Positions 54,925 to 63,010 of a stretch of 64,000 nt of DNA are shown piece after piece. The position numbers were made by a program, and so were the translations under genes. The stretch is from Gammaproteobacteria bacterium (lineage in GTDB: Bacteria; Pseudomonadota; Gammaproteobacteria; Xanthomonadales; SZUA-36): contig JAJRRA010000003.1 of assembly GCA_024279945.1 (NCBI GenBank), positions 1 through 64,000 of the forward strand. The letters are read 5' to 3'. The first letter of the stretch is position 1; each line of letters starts with the position of its first letter. The notes under the pieces are model-generated. The model did not search any database. It saw nothing but the letters and a program-made list of their open reading frames with translations, and had not been told where the DNA came from.

Positions 54925-56316
54925 TTGAAGATAAGTATTGTCGGAGCTGGAATTTCGGGATTGGCCACAGCGCAAGCGATTTTGGCCAGGGCGCCGGATG
55001 CGGACATCACAATTTATGAGGCAGGCAAACGTGTCGGCGGCAAAGTCCGGACTGAAATCAGCCCGCAGGGCTACCTGTGCGAAGGTGGCGTCAATGGCTT
55101 TCTCAACAAAATCCCACGGACTCTGGAACTGTGCAGGGAAGTTGGTGTAGAGCCTGTTTCTGCCGACCCGGCAGCGGAAAAACGTTATGTGTTCAGTCAC
55201 GGTGAATTGCACAAACTTCCGGAGAAACCGCCTGAGTTTCTGACTTCGCGTTTATTGAGTGTGCCTGGGCGGTTGCGGGTGATTTACGAGCTTTTTGCCG
55301 GTGGTACTGACAATCCTGATGAAACGCTGGCTCAGTTCGGTACCCGGCGTCTTGGCCGTGAAGCATTTGAGCGGCTGATTGACCCCATGGCCTCGGGCGT
55401 GTTTGCCGGCGATGCCACGAAAATGAGTGTTACAAGCTGCTTTCCCCGCATCAAGGAGATAGAGGCTGAATACGGCAGCCTGATCCGTGGGTTGATCAAG
55501 TTGCAAATGAAAGCCCGCAAAGAGGGCAGGAAGAACACGCCCGGTCCTGGTCCCGGCGGCAGATTGACTTCGTTCGGTAAGGGAATGAGCGCCCTGACCG
55601 ACACTCTGGCGCAGATGCTGGGCTCAAGGATACGCACCGATGCGCCGGTCGCCGGTATTTCCCGAAACGGCAGGCTGTTCACCTTACATTTGAAGGACGG
55701 TACGGATGAAGAAACCGATGCCCTCATCCTGGCTGCCCCGGCTTTCGCCCAGTCGAGTATGTTGCAAGAGTATGACCCGGAACTGGCCGGCTTGCTTGGT
55801 GGTATCGAGTATCCGGCGCTTTCCGTCGTCTGCCTGGGTTACCGTGAAGATCGCATTGCCCCCTACCTGGATGGCTTCGGCTTTCTTGTCCCGTCCGGTG
55901 AGCGGCGCTCCATTCTCGGGACCATCGTAGATTCCAATGTCTTCCCGGGACGAGCACCCGAAGGTCACGCCCTGTTCCGAACCATGGTGGGCGGCGCTCG
56001 CACACCGCAACTTGCCCGCTTGCCCGATGAACAACTGCTGGATCGGGTCAGGGCGGATTTGAAAGACATAACCGGTCTTGCGGCAGAGCCTGAGTTCGCG
56101 CGAATCTTCCGCCATGAAAAAGCGATTCCCCAGTATGTGGTTGGACATGCCGCGAGACTGGACGCCATTGATCAAATTCTGCAAAAACACCCCGGCCTGG
56201 TACTGACCGGAAATGCGTTCAGAGGGGTTAGCCTGAATGATTGTGTAGTCAACGCCTGGCAAACCGCCGAGTCGTTGATGCAGGCTTTAGCTGAGGGTGA
56301 GTCACTGCCATGCTGA
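54925..56316 (+). CDS. hemY: Protoporphyrinogen oxidase (HemY type)
   Basis: The FAD-dependent enzyme oxidises protoporphyrinogen IX to protoporphyrin IX in haem synthesis. The 463-residue protein begins ISIVGAGISGLATAQAIL, then GGKVRTE, LIDPMASGVFAGDATKMS and the C-terminal FAD segment PGLVLTGNAFRGVSLNDCVVNA. Translation starts at TTG 54925, preceded by GGAAGGG. Escherichia uses the unrelated HemG. Its position before haem-based sensors and multihaem cytochromes fits a demand for haem. The kinase gene overlaps its end by seven bases. Confidence 0.9.
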   Translation: MKISIVGAGISGLATAQAILARAPDADITIYEAGKRVGGKVRTEISPQGYLCEGGVNGFLNKIPRTLELCREVGVEPVSADPAAEKRYVFSHGELHKLPEKPPEFLTSRLLSVPGRLRVIYELFAGGTDNPDETLAQFGTRRLGREAFERLIDPMASGVFAGDATKMSVTSCFPRIKEIEAEYGSLIRGLIKLQMKARKEGRKNTPGPGPGGRLTSFGKGMSALTDTLAQMLGSRIRTDAPVAGISRNGRLFTLHLKDGTDEETDALILAAPAFAQSSMLQEYDPELAGLLGGIEYPALSVVCLGYREDRIAPYLDGFGFLVPSGERRSILGTIVDSNVFPGRAPEGHALFRTMVGGARTPQLARLPDEQLLDRVRADLKDITGLAAEPEFARIFRHEKAIPQYVVGHAARLDAIDQILQKHPGLVLTGNAFRGVSLNDCVVNAWQTAESLMQALAEGESLPC

Positions 56317-57929
56317 TACAGGCCAGCCTGAAATTCAAAGTCGGGCTTTATCTGATTATCGTTCTGATGGTTGCTGTATTCCTGTTCACGTTTATGGTCG
56401 TCCGTCACAACCGTGAAGAACTCCTGCAGCAAGCGGTCAGGCACACCGCTCAGTTGTCCGAAGTGGTCATCAAGAGCACACGTTTTGCCATGTTGCAGAA
56501 TCAGCCGTCTCACGCCAGCAGAATCATTCAGGATGTGGCCGCCCAGGAGGATATCGAGAAAGTCAGAATTCTCAGCAAAAATGGAACGATCATTCATTCT
56601 TCACAGAAAGATGAAATTGGCACGCAGGTTGACCAGGAAGCAGAATCCTGCCTGGCCTGTCACCGGGATGAAAAGAACCGCAAGGCAAGCCCCATGATCG
56701 GCAGGCCACGATTTTTTACCGATCGGGATGGCAGGCGGATGCTCGGCAGCACAGCGGTGATTCTAAATGAGCCCACTTGCTCGAACAGCGGCTGCCATGT
56801 CCATCCGGAGGATCAAACCGTACTGGGGGTGCTGGATATTGTTTATCCGCTGGACAAGATCGACCAGGCTATGCGTTCGAACACCATCACCATGATTGGG
56901 CTGTCGCTCGGGTTTGTCATTCTGGCCGGATTGATGGTCAGCGTACTGGTGCATCGTATGGTTTATGTGCCCCTGCGTGACCTGGAGGAAGGGGCTCAAA
57001 GACTGGCTCAGGGCGATCTGGAGCAACCGATACCGGTTCGCAGTGCAGATGAATTTGGCCAGTTGGCGGCTTCCTTTAACAGCATGACTGCCGCTCTGCG
57101 CAAATCCCGCCTGGAATTGCAGGATTGGGGGCGGACTCTGGAAGAGAAGGTTGAGGAGGCAATGCACGAACTTCACATTGCCCAGGCTGAAACTGTGCGC
57201 AGTGAGAAACTGGCATCTGTCGGTTTGCTCACCGCCGGTATCGCGCATGAGCTTAACAACCCCCTGACGGGCATACTTACTTTTTCCCATCTGGTACGCA
57301 AGCAGGTGCCGGATGAAAGTCCTGAAGCGGAAGACCTTGACCTGGTGATCCAGGAGACCAAGCGCTGTGCCGCAATCATCAGGCGGTTGCTGGACTTTGC
57401 GCGGGAAAAAACGCCTGAGAAGAATTTTTCCGATCTCAATGCGCTGATCGAGGCGACTGCTCACCTGATCGAACAGACAGCGCATGTTCAGGATATCGAA
57501 ATCATCATGGAACTGGATGAGCATTTGCCAACGGTATGGATTGACGAAGATCTGATCAGGCAGGTCATTATGAACCTGTTGGTGAATGCGCAGCACGCTA
57601 TTGAAAGTGAGGGCGCCATCACCATTCGAACCAGTGTGCATGAGGAGTACAGGAAACCTGATGGCAGGCTTGTACCCATGGTTGAAATTGCCGTGATTGA
57701 TACCGGTTGCGGTATTTCCGAAGCAGACCTCCAGCGCATATTTGATCCTTTTTTTACCACCAAGGGTGTCGGTAAAGGCACCGGCCTGGGCTTGTCTGTC
57801 AGTCACGGAACCGTGACGGCGCACGGTGGTGAAATCGAGGTGGAAAGTACCGTTGGCACGGGCACCATATTCCGGATCTACCTTCCCATTGGAGGGGCGG
57901 ATACCGGTCAGGAAGGGAGTGAGTTATGA
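56310..57929 (+). CDS. Sensor histidine kinase with periplasmic c-type haem motifs
   Basis: The 539-residue protein has transmembrane helices at about 11-31 and 194-216. The periplasmic domain between them contains CLACH (114-118) and C-x4-CH (157-163, CSNSGCH), both usable for covalent haem c. HAMP (211-265), a coiled coil, the phosphorylation helix with His313 (AHELNNPL), and the ATPase domain (DTGCGIS, GTGLGLS) follow. It probably reads periplasmic redox state, oxygen or NO through haem. The stop overlaps the sigma-54 activator start, so they form a pair. Confidence 0.9.
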   Translation: MLIQASLKFKVGLYLIIVLMVAVFLFTFMVVRHNREELLQQAVRHTAQLSEVVIKSTRFAMLQNQPSHASRIIQDVAAQEDIEKVRILSKNGTIIHSSQKDEIGTQVDQEAESCLACHRDEKNRKASPMIGRPRFFTDRDGRRMLGSTAVILNEPTCSNSGCHVHPEDQTVLGVLDIVYPLDKIDQAMRSNTITMIGLSLGFVILAGLMVSVLVHRMVYVPLRDLEEGAQRLAQGDLEQPIPVRSADEFGQLAASFNSMTAALRKSRLELQDWGRTLEEKVEEAMHELHIAQAETVRSEKLASVGLLTAGIAHELNNPLTGILTFSHLVRKQVPDESPEAEDLDLVIQETKRCAAIIRRLLDFAREKTPEKNFSDLNALIEATAHLIEQTAHVQDIEIIMELDEHLPTVWIDEDLIRQVIMNLLVNAQHAIESEGAITIRTSVHEEYRKPDGRLVPMVEIAVIDTGCGISEADLQRIFDPFFTTKGVGKGTGLGLSVSHGTVTAHGGEIEVESTVGTGTIFRIYLPIGGADTGQEGSEL

Positions 57930-59368
57930 AAGGGCGGATACTGATTGTTGACGACGAGGAGATCGTCATCCGGAGTTGCCAGCGAATACTCGCTGATGGG
58001 GATTACCAGATTGATGCCGCAGACAACGGTCTGGAGGCACTAGGCAAAATTAATGAGAATGGTTACGACATGCTCATTCTCGACGTCAAGATGCCGAAAA
58101 TGAACGGTATTGAGGTGTTGCAACGAGTCAAGGAAGTGCACCCTGATATTGACGTGATCATGATTACCGGTCTGAATGAAATCGAAACTGCCGTCAAGGC
58201 CATGAAACTGGGCGCAATTGATTACCTGCCCAAGCCGTTTGATCCCGAGGAACTTGAAATCATTGTGATGAGGGCGTTTGAGCGCCGGCAATTGCTGCAG
58301 GAAAACGTCAACCTGAAAAATGAAGTCAGTGCCCGCTACCGCTTTGAGAACATAATTGGTTCCAGTCCCCCGATGCAGGCTGTTTACCGCCTGGTCGCAC
58401 GCTGTGCAATGACCAACAGCACGATACTGTTACGGGGTGAAAGTGGCACCGGCAAGGAGTTGATTGCCCGGGCCGTTCACTACAACAGTCTGCGCAAGGA
58501 TCGGCCTTTCATTACCGTCGATTGTGCATCCCTGAGCGAGAATCTGCTCGAAAGTGAGTTATTCGGTCATGTAAAGGGTTCGTTTACCGGTGCCGTATCC
58601 AACAAGAAAGGCTTGTTCGAAACAGCCGATGGCGGCACGTTATTCCTCGATGAAATCGGCAATATTTCCCTGTCTACCCAGGCAAAATTGCTGCGTTTCA
58701 TCGAACAGCGGGAATTCAAGGCCGTAGGTGACGCACGACTCCGGACCGTTAATATCCGTTTGATTACCGCCACCAACAAGAATCTGGAAAGCATGGTTGC
58801 AGAAGGAGATGTTCGTGAAGATCTCTATTATCGGATCAATATATTCCCGATCAAACTACCACCAGTGCGTGAGCGGCGCGATGACATACCGGCGCTGGCT
58901 TACCATTTTCTCAAGCTGTTCAGCAAGGAAATGGAACAGCCGGTCAAAGAGCTTTCCGCTGCCGCGATGAACCTGCTGATGAATCACGATTGGCCGGGGA
59001 ATGTGAGAGAACTGGAAAACGTCGTGCATCGTGCGGTGATCCTGACCAGTGATGCTGTGATTCGCCAGGGACACCTGGTCAATCTCATTGACATGTTGCC
59101 CCGGCTCGATCTGGATGTGCCGCGCACCAGTGAGGAGCTCAAACGCATCAAGAAGATCGCTCGACAAAAGTCAGTGGAAAATGTTGAAAAACACTTTGTG
59201 CTGGGGGCGCTGAAAAGAAATCGCTGGAACGTGACCCGCAGCGCCGAGGAGACGGGTATGCAGAGAACCAATTTCCAGGCTCTGATGAAAAAATACGATA
59301 TCCGGATCCGTGCCGCCGACCAGAGCGAGATAAATGAAGGCTCCGGTAAGGAGTCCGGAGCCTTCTAG
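57926..59368 (+). CDS. Sigma-54-dependent response regulator (NtrC family)
   Basis: The 480-residue protein has a receiver domain with Asp53 (LILDVKMP), an AAA+ domain (about 140-380) with Walker A GESGTGKE and Walker B GGTLFLDEIG, and a Fis-type helix-turn-helix at the C terminus (about 425-465). The loop that touches sigma-54 reads GSFTGA rather than GAFTGA. It overlaps the haem-kinase gene by four bases (ATGA). A consensus sigma-54 promoter at 62.57 kb is the likely target. A GC hairpin overlaps its 3' end. Confidence 0.93.
   Translation: MKGRILIVDDEEIVIRSCQRILADGDYQIDAADNGLEALGKINENGYDMLILDVKMPKMNGIEVLQRVKEVHPDIDVIMITGLNEIETAVKAMKLGAIDYLPKPFDPEELEIIVMRAFERRQLLQENVNLKNEVSARYRFENIIGSSPPMQAVYRLVARCAMTNSTILLRGESGTGKELIARAVHYNSLRKDRPFITVDCASLSENLLESELFGHVKGSFTGAVSNKKGLFETADGGTLFLDEIGNISLSTQAKLLRFIEQREFKAVGDARLRTVNIRLITATNKNLESMVAEGDVREDLYYRINIFPIKLPPVRERRDDIPALAYHFLKLFSKEMEQPVKELSAAAMNLLMNHDWPGNVRELENVVHRAVILTSDAVIRQGHLVNLIDMLPRLDLDVPRTSEELKRIKKIARQKSVENVEKHFVLGALKRNRWNVTRSAEETGMQRTNFQALMKKYDIRIRAADQSEINEGSGKESGAF
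59337..59364. terminator. Hairpin overlapping the 3' end of the sigma-54 activator gene
   Basis: AAGGCTCCGG and CCGGAGCCTT form a perfect 10-bp stem with an 8-base loop, inside the last codons of the regulator, just before its TAG stop. It lies 63 bp from the convergent cytochrome b stop. No T-tract follows. Confidence 0.6.
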
Positions 59369-59426
59369 CCGGCTGGTTCGACGCTGCCACGAACGAGCCG
59401 GCCCCCTTGCAAAGGGTAAACAGGTT

Positions 59427-60074
59427 CTAATCTTTTTCTTCGTATCCGGTAAACATTTCCTTGAAATGGGTTGAAGGTTTTTGACCCAGCGCGCCCATAT
59501 AGGCATGCACCAGGATGAAAAATACGAACAGGATAAATATCAGTACGTGCACTGTATCGACTACACGAATTCCCCCCATCAGTTCAATCCAGTTCCCGAA
59601 ACGCTTGACGTCCCACATCATGATTCCGGTGGTGAACTGAATGGGAACAACGACCAGCATCATTACCTGGTAGGCCACCATTTGCATCGGATTGAATTTG
59701 TCATAGGGGCTGACTCGGTGGGGACTGCTTTCTCCTTTGAAAATACCGTAACTGTAAAACCGGATTTGCCGGAAACTGTCGCTGAAAAACTTTTTTGCAT
59801 CGAGTTCGGGATGATAGACCTTGATCTTGTCAGTAAAAAGATAAAAACTAAGCCAGATAAAGTAGTTGGCAATGACGACAAAACCGGTCCAGTTGTGCAG
59901 CTTGACGGTTTCTTCGAAGGACAGCAGTCGGAACAGATCCATGTACCTGAGCTGGAAACCGGTCAGGATCAACAGCACGAATCCCAGCGCATTGACCCAG
60001 TGCCATATACGTACCGGCAGCGGATTAATGTAGTTGTCGCCATGCCGGAAATGGTCTGCATAAGTCGTTTGCAT
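59427..60074 (-). CDS. Cytochrome b (b561/HydC-like) membrane subunit
   Basis: The 215-residue protein has four membrane helices with paired histidines in WHWVNALGFVLLILTGFQ, VKLHNWTGFVVIANYF, and VHVLIFILFVFFILVHAYMGALG, the layout of di-haem cytochrome b subunits that oxidise quinol for periplasmic partners. Its ATG overlaps the nonahaem cytochrome stop (TAATG), so they are co-translated and probably form one complex passing electrons from the quinone pool to the multihaem protein. Direction unproven. Confidence 0.86.
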   Translation of the reverse strand: MQTTYADHFRHGDNYINPLPVRIWHWVNALGFVLLILTGFQLRYMDLFRLLSFEETVKLHNWTGFVVIANYFIWLSFYLFTDKIKVYHPELDAKKFFSDSFRQIRFYSYGIFKGESSPHRVSPYDKFNPMQMVAYQVMMLVVVPIQFTTGIMMWDVKRFGNWIELMGGIRVVDTVHVLIFILFVFFILVHAYMGALGQKPSTHFKEMFTGYEEKD

Positions 60075-61420
60075 TATTGATCTCCTTGTTTCGTTCTCTT
60101 TTTGAGTATTTTGCCCACCGTGATGTGTCCCAGCGGGATGGCGAGACCGCCAACCAGACTCAGGACCAACAGAACATCCAGCAACTGGATGCGTGTTCCG
60201 CCAGGGGCATAGAAGTCTCGGACGGAAGCAACGGACATGATGGAGCTCAGAACTTCCTTGTCCGCCTCATAACTTATCTGCCTGCCATCCGGGCGAGTGA
60301 TGGAGACCACAACATTCTGGAACGCATCAGAGCCCTTGTGATGGCAACTGTCACAATTCCTGACGGCTTCAGCCTTGATTGCCAGTCGGTGTGCTTCCGG
60401 GCCGGTGCTGACTTCCATACGTCCGCGCAGCGTGATGTCTGTTTCCTGTCCGTCCTCACTGTTTGCCCTTACCAGATTCCAAAGTTCAAGCGGATCCAGG
60501 CCGGCACCAGTTTCGTCAATGGCGTGCAGTTGTTTTTTGATCTGTGCGTGATCGTTGTGCTGGCCAACCGGAAGCTGGGCAGTGTTGTCGTAGAGTTCCA
60601 GATTGATCCTGCGTTCAGCCAGCGGGGCGTGGCAAGCCGCACAGGAAACAACGTCCAGGTGCAGACCGGCATTCGGCAGCCACTGGCGATGGGCCAGGCT
60701 GGCGTCCGGGTGACAATCGAGACAGGTAGACTGCAGGTAGTTGCTGGCCGCCACGGCAGTCACGCCATGTGCCTGGTGACAGTCTGCGCAAATCGGCGCC
60801 TGAATGTGACTGTCCCGGATAACGTTTCCGTTTGCCCTGGCCCCGCCATGTACGCTCTGCGCATAGGCTTCATAAATATTTTCATGGCATTTCTTGCAGG
60901 GCAGCCCGGTCACCGGCTGGTAAACCGCCATCGATTCGATTGCGTGAGCACTGTGGCAATCCGTACACAAGGGCGCCATGAGATTTCCTTCAGCCACCAG
61001 ACTTGCGTGGATACTGCTTTCATATACTTTGAAGTTTTTAGCATGGCATTTGCGACAACTCTGATTCAGCGTTAGAGAAAGTTGGCGCTTGCTGGCGATG
61101 GATTCCCTTGACGGGTGTTTTCTGGCGGCAATCGCCTGGTGACAACTGGTGCAGCCTATGTCACCGTGCACGGAGTTGGCATATTCGGTTTTTGAAACCT
61201 GCAAAGACAGCACGTCTCCGTCCTTCAGCGTTTTGTTCCGTTTTCTGGAGTGGCATTTCAGGCATTTGCTGTCGCTTTTTGTTCCCGGTTCGCTACTGCT
61301 GCGTGCAATGGCAGGCGAAACAAGCAATATCACGCCAAGTATCACCAGAGAAACGAGCAGGGCGGCAGAGACAGGTTTTGGCCTTCCCGTGATGCCGCCG
61401 GCTCTGCTCTGTAATGTCAT
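60074..61420 (-). CDS. Nonahaem c-type cytochrome, membrane-anchored
   Basis: The 448-residue protein has a signal or anchor helix at residues 18-40, nine CxxCH motifs (CLKCH, CTSCH, CRKCH, CTDCH, CKKCH, CADCH, CLDCH, CAACH, CDSCH) and a C-terminal membrane helix (about 412-438). Many motifs are followed by HAxG or HxAH patterns typical of tetrahaem and octahaem families. It sits in the envelope and probably carries electrons between cytochrome b and a terminal acceptor. Exact family not recognised. Confidence 0.9.
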   Translation of the reverse strand: MTLQSRAGGITGRPKPVSAALLVSLVILGVILLVSPAIARSSSEPGTKSDSKCLKCHSRKRNKTLKDGDVLSLQVSKTEYANSVHGDIGCTSCHQAIAARKHPSRESIASKRQLSLTLNQSCRKCHAKNFKVYESSIHASLVAEGNLMAPLCTDCHSAHAIESMAVYQPVTGLPCKKCHENIYEAYAQSVHGGARANGNVIRDSHIQAPICADCHQAHGVTAVAASNYLQSTCLDCHPDASLAHRQWLPNAGLHLDVVSCAACHAPLAERRINLELYDNTAQLPVGQHNDHAQIKKQLHAIDETGAGLDPLELWNLVRANSEDGQETDITLRGRMEVSTGPEAHRLAIKAEAVRNCDSCHHKGSDAFQNVVVSITRPDGRQISYEADKEVLSSIMSVASVRDFYAPGGTRIQLLDVLLVLSLVGGLAIPLGHITVGKILKKRTKQGDQ

Positions 61421-61455
61421 GTTGAATCTCCTTCTGAATCTGAATCCGGGCCTTT

Positions 61456-61488
61456 AACCGGGGTCCACTTTGCTCACAGTCCCCGGTT
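61456..61488 (-). terminator. Hairpin between receiver and cytochrome genes
   Basis: AACCGGGG and CCCCGGTT pair across a 17-base loop in the 88-bp gap between the membrane-linked receiver gene and the nonahaem gene. It could attenuate transcription or mark an mRNA processing point inside the operon. Confidence 0.45.
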
Positions 61489-61508
61489 GCGTTGGACTGG
61501 CGTAACCA

Positions 61509-62111
61509 TCATGCAGACAGGTGCCTTTTGTTGTAGGCCTGGTAGCCCAGCTTTGCGAACATGTAGAAACCGACAAACGGCAGTGCGATGATGTATGCCA
61601 GGGCAATGAAAGGAGCCGCGAAGAACAGACCGGCATTTTTAGCGAAAATACCCGCTTTTCTGAGAACTCCAGCCTGTTGCGCAGTATCGGCATCAGCTTT
61701 ATTCGCCATGCCAACTTCCTCAACCGGCTCTTCAGCCACAACCTTCTCATTGAGGGCTTTAAGCGTGATGTTCTCGATAATTTCGGGAGTGAGTGGTTTG
61801 TGAACGAAGCCACTGGCGCCAAGCACTGAGGCCCTGGCTTCATTGTCTTCTGAACCAAATCCCGTTATCACCACTACCGGTGTCCAGGGGCACCTGGCTT
61901 TGATGCGCTCGGTAACTTCCAGCCCATCCATTCCCGGCATTTTGATATCGGTGAAAACAACGTCAAACTTCGTATTTTCGATTGAATCCAGCGCTTCCTC
62001 ACCACTTTGAACGGTGCTGACTTCATAGCCTTTCTCGGAGAGGACCCGGTCGAAACTGCGTCCGACCACTGCGTCATCATCAATGACCAGCACTTGTAAT
62101 TTAGTATTCAT
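61509..62111 (-). CDS. Response-regulator receiver with C-terminal membrane segment
   Basis: The 200-residue protein is a receiver domain (residues 5-120, phosphoacceptor Asp55 in VVFTDIKMPG, Lys105 in VHKP) followed by an acidic Ala/Glu-rich linker (125-150) and a hydrophobic segment (about 161-185, FFAAPFIALAYIIALPFVGFY). There is no DNA-binding or enzyme output domain. A membrane-anchored receiver could dock with the cytochrome b/c complex or the kinase. It overlaps the preceding receiver gene by 11 bp and precedes the nonahaem cytochrome gene. Confidence 0.85.
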   Translation of the reverse strand: MNTKLQVLVIDDDAVVGRSFDRVLSEKGYEVSTVQSGEEALDSIENTKFDVVFTDIKMPGMDGLEVTERIKARCPWTPVVVITGFGSEDNEARASVLGASGFVHKPLTPEIIENITLKALNEKVVAEEPVEEVGMANKADADTAQQAGVLRKAGIFAKNAGLFFAAPFIALAYIIALPFVGFYMFAKLGYQAYNKRHLSA

Positions 62112-62532
62112 GATTTACCTCCTGATCCTGTTGAATTTCATTCACGCTGTGCAAGGCCCAGCGTTTTTGCGTCATGGCATCAATTGCCACCTTGATTACA
62201 TCATCGGGTCCCACCGGTTTGGCGAGATAATTGAACGCACCCAGACGGACGGATTCCTTGGCCGATTCGATCGTTGGGTAGCCTGTGATAACGACGACTT
62301 CGCTGTCAGGCCAGCGTTCCTTGATGGTTTTGAGGACATTCATGCCATCGAGACCCGGCATGCGAAGGTCAAGCAGAACGACATCAAAGGGATGCTGTTC
62401 CATGACGCGTATTGCCTCATTGCCATCTCCGGCAACCTGGGCATTGCAACCTGTGCTTGCCAGGCTTCTGAGGTGGCTGCGGCGCACCACTTCTTCATCA
62501 TCGACGATGAGGATATTGGCTCTGTTGTTCAT
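62101..62532 (-). CDS. Single-domain response regulator
   Basis: The 143-residue receiver has Asp55 in VVLLDLRMPG and Lys105 in YLAKP, with a short C-terminal tail and no output domain. ATG 62532 (CGGAG upstream) starts the conserved fold. It is the first gene behind a perfect sigma-54 promoter and is followed by the membrane-anchored receiver. It may act as phosphate sink or intermediate for the haem kinase. Confidence 0.9.
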   Translation of the reverse strand: MNNRANILIVDDEEVVRRSHLRSLASTGCNAQVAGDGNEAIRVMEQHPFDVVLLDLRMPGLDGMNVLKTIKERWPDSEVVVITGYPTIESAKESVRLGAFNYLAKPVGPDDVIKVAIDAMTQKRWALHSVNEIQQDQEVNHEY

Positions 62533-62567
62533 GTGATTACTCCGCATGGCTGTTTCATATAAGATGA

Positions 62568-62583
62568 TGCAACTTACGTGCCA
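62568..62583 (-). promoter_or_regulatory. Consensus sigma-54 promoter of the receiver-cytochrome operon
   Basis: The minus strand reads TGGCACGTAAGTTGCA, a perfect match to the TGGCACG-N4-TTGCA consensus with 10 bases between GG and GC. Predicted start is 62557, 25 bases before the ATG at 62532. Confidence 0.9.
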
Positions 62584-62711
62584 GAACACGGCTAAAGCGA
62601 GGGATATTGGCTTAGCTTATAAAAGTCAATCGCTTACGATCGTTTACCAACTTGAAGGGAGAGTGAGGTGATGTTCGGAAGAAGTCATGAAGTATATTTT
62701 TTGTGTACGCA

Positions 62712-62727
62712 GAAGTATAAATACTTC
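62712..62727. promoter_or_regulatory. Candidate enhancer site for the sigma-54 activator
   Basis: GAAGTAT-AA-ATACTTC is a perfect 16-bp palindrome about 160 bp upstream of the predicted sigma-54 start, a usual distance for NtrC-type activators. The half-site GAAGTAT recurs at 62689, two helical turns away. The rest of the 478-bp gap (62533-63010) is AT-rich and carries no gene I can support. Confidence 0.4.
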
Positions 62728-63010
62728 AAAATATTCCCTATTTTTCAGAATGATACAAAGACATCTAGTGTGTATATTTTTTTAGTACATTCGAATGATT
62801 TTGAAATTCATGACGGATGTTGCATAACAGCCAGAAAAGGCTGAATATTTTGCGCCCATTCTGATCTGGGTCATATTTAGGATCATGCAGAATCCCTAAT
62901 ATTTGCCTTTGTTGATATCGCTATGAAGTAGTTGCGCATATCCAGGCCATTAGTTGTTGCCGGCTGAACAAGGTGGGTGCCGGCACGACCACAAACCATA
63001 AGGAAATGAA

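Noticed and set aside
62838-62854. Possible plus-strand sigma-54 promoter for the multihaem gene at 63011
   Set aside because: GG and GC are 11 bases apart instead of 10, and the -24 element matches poorly.
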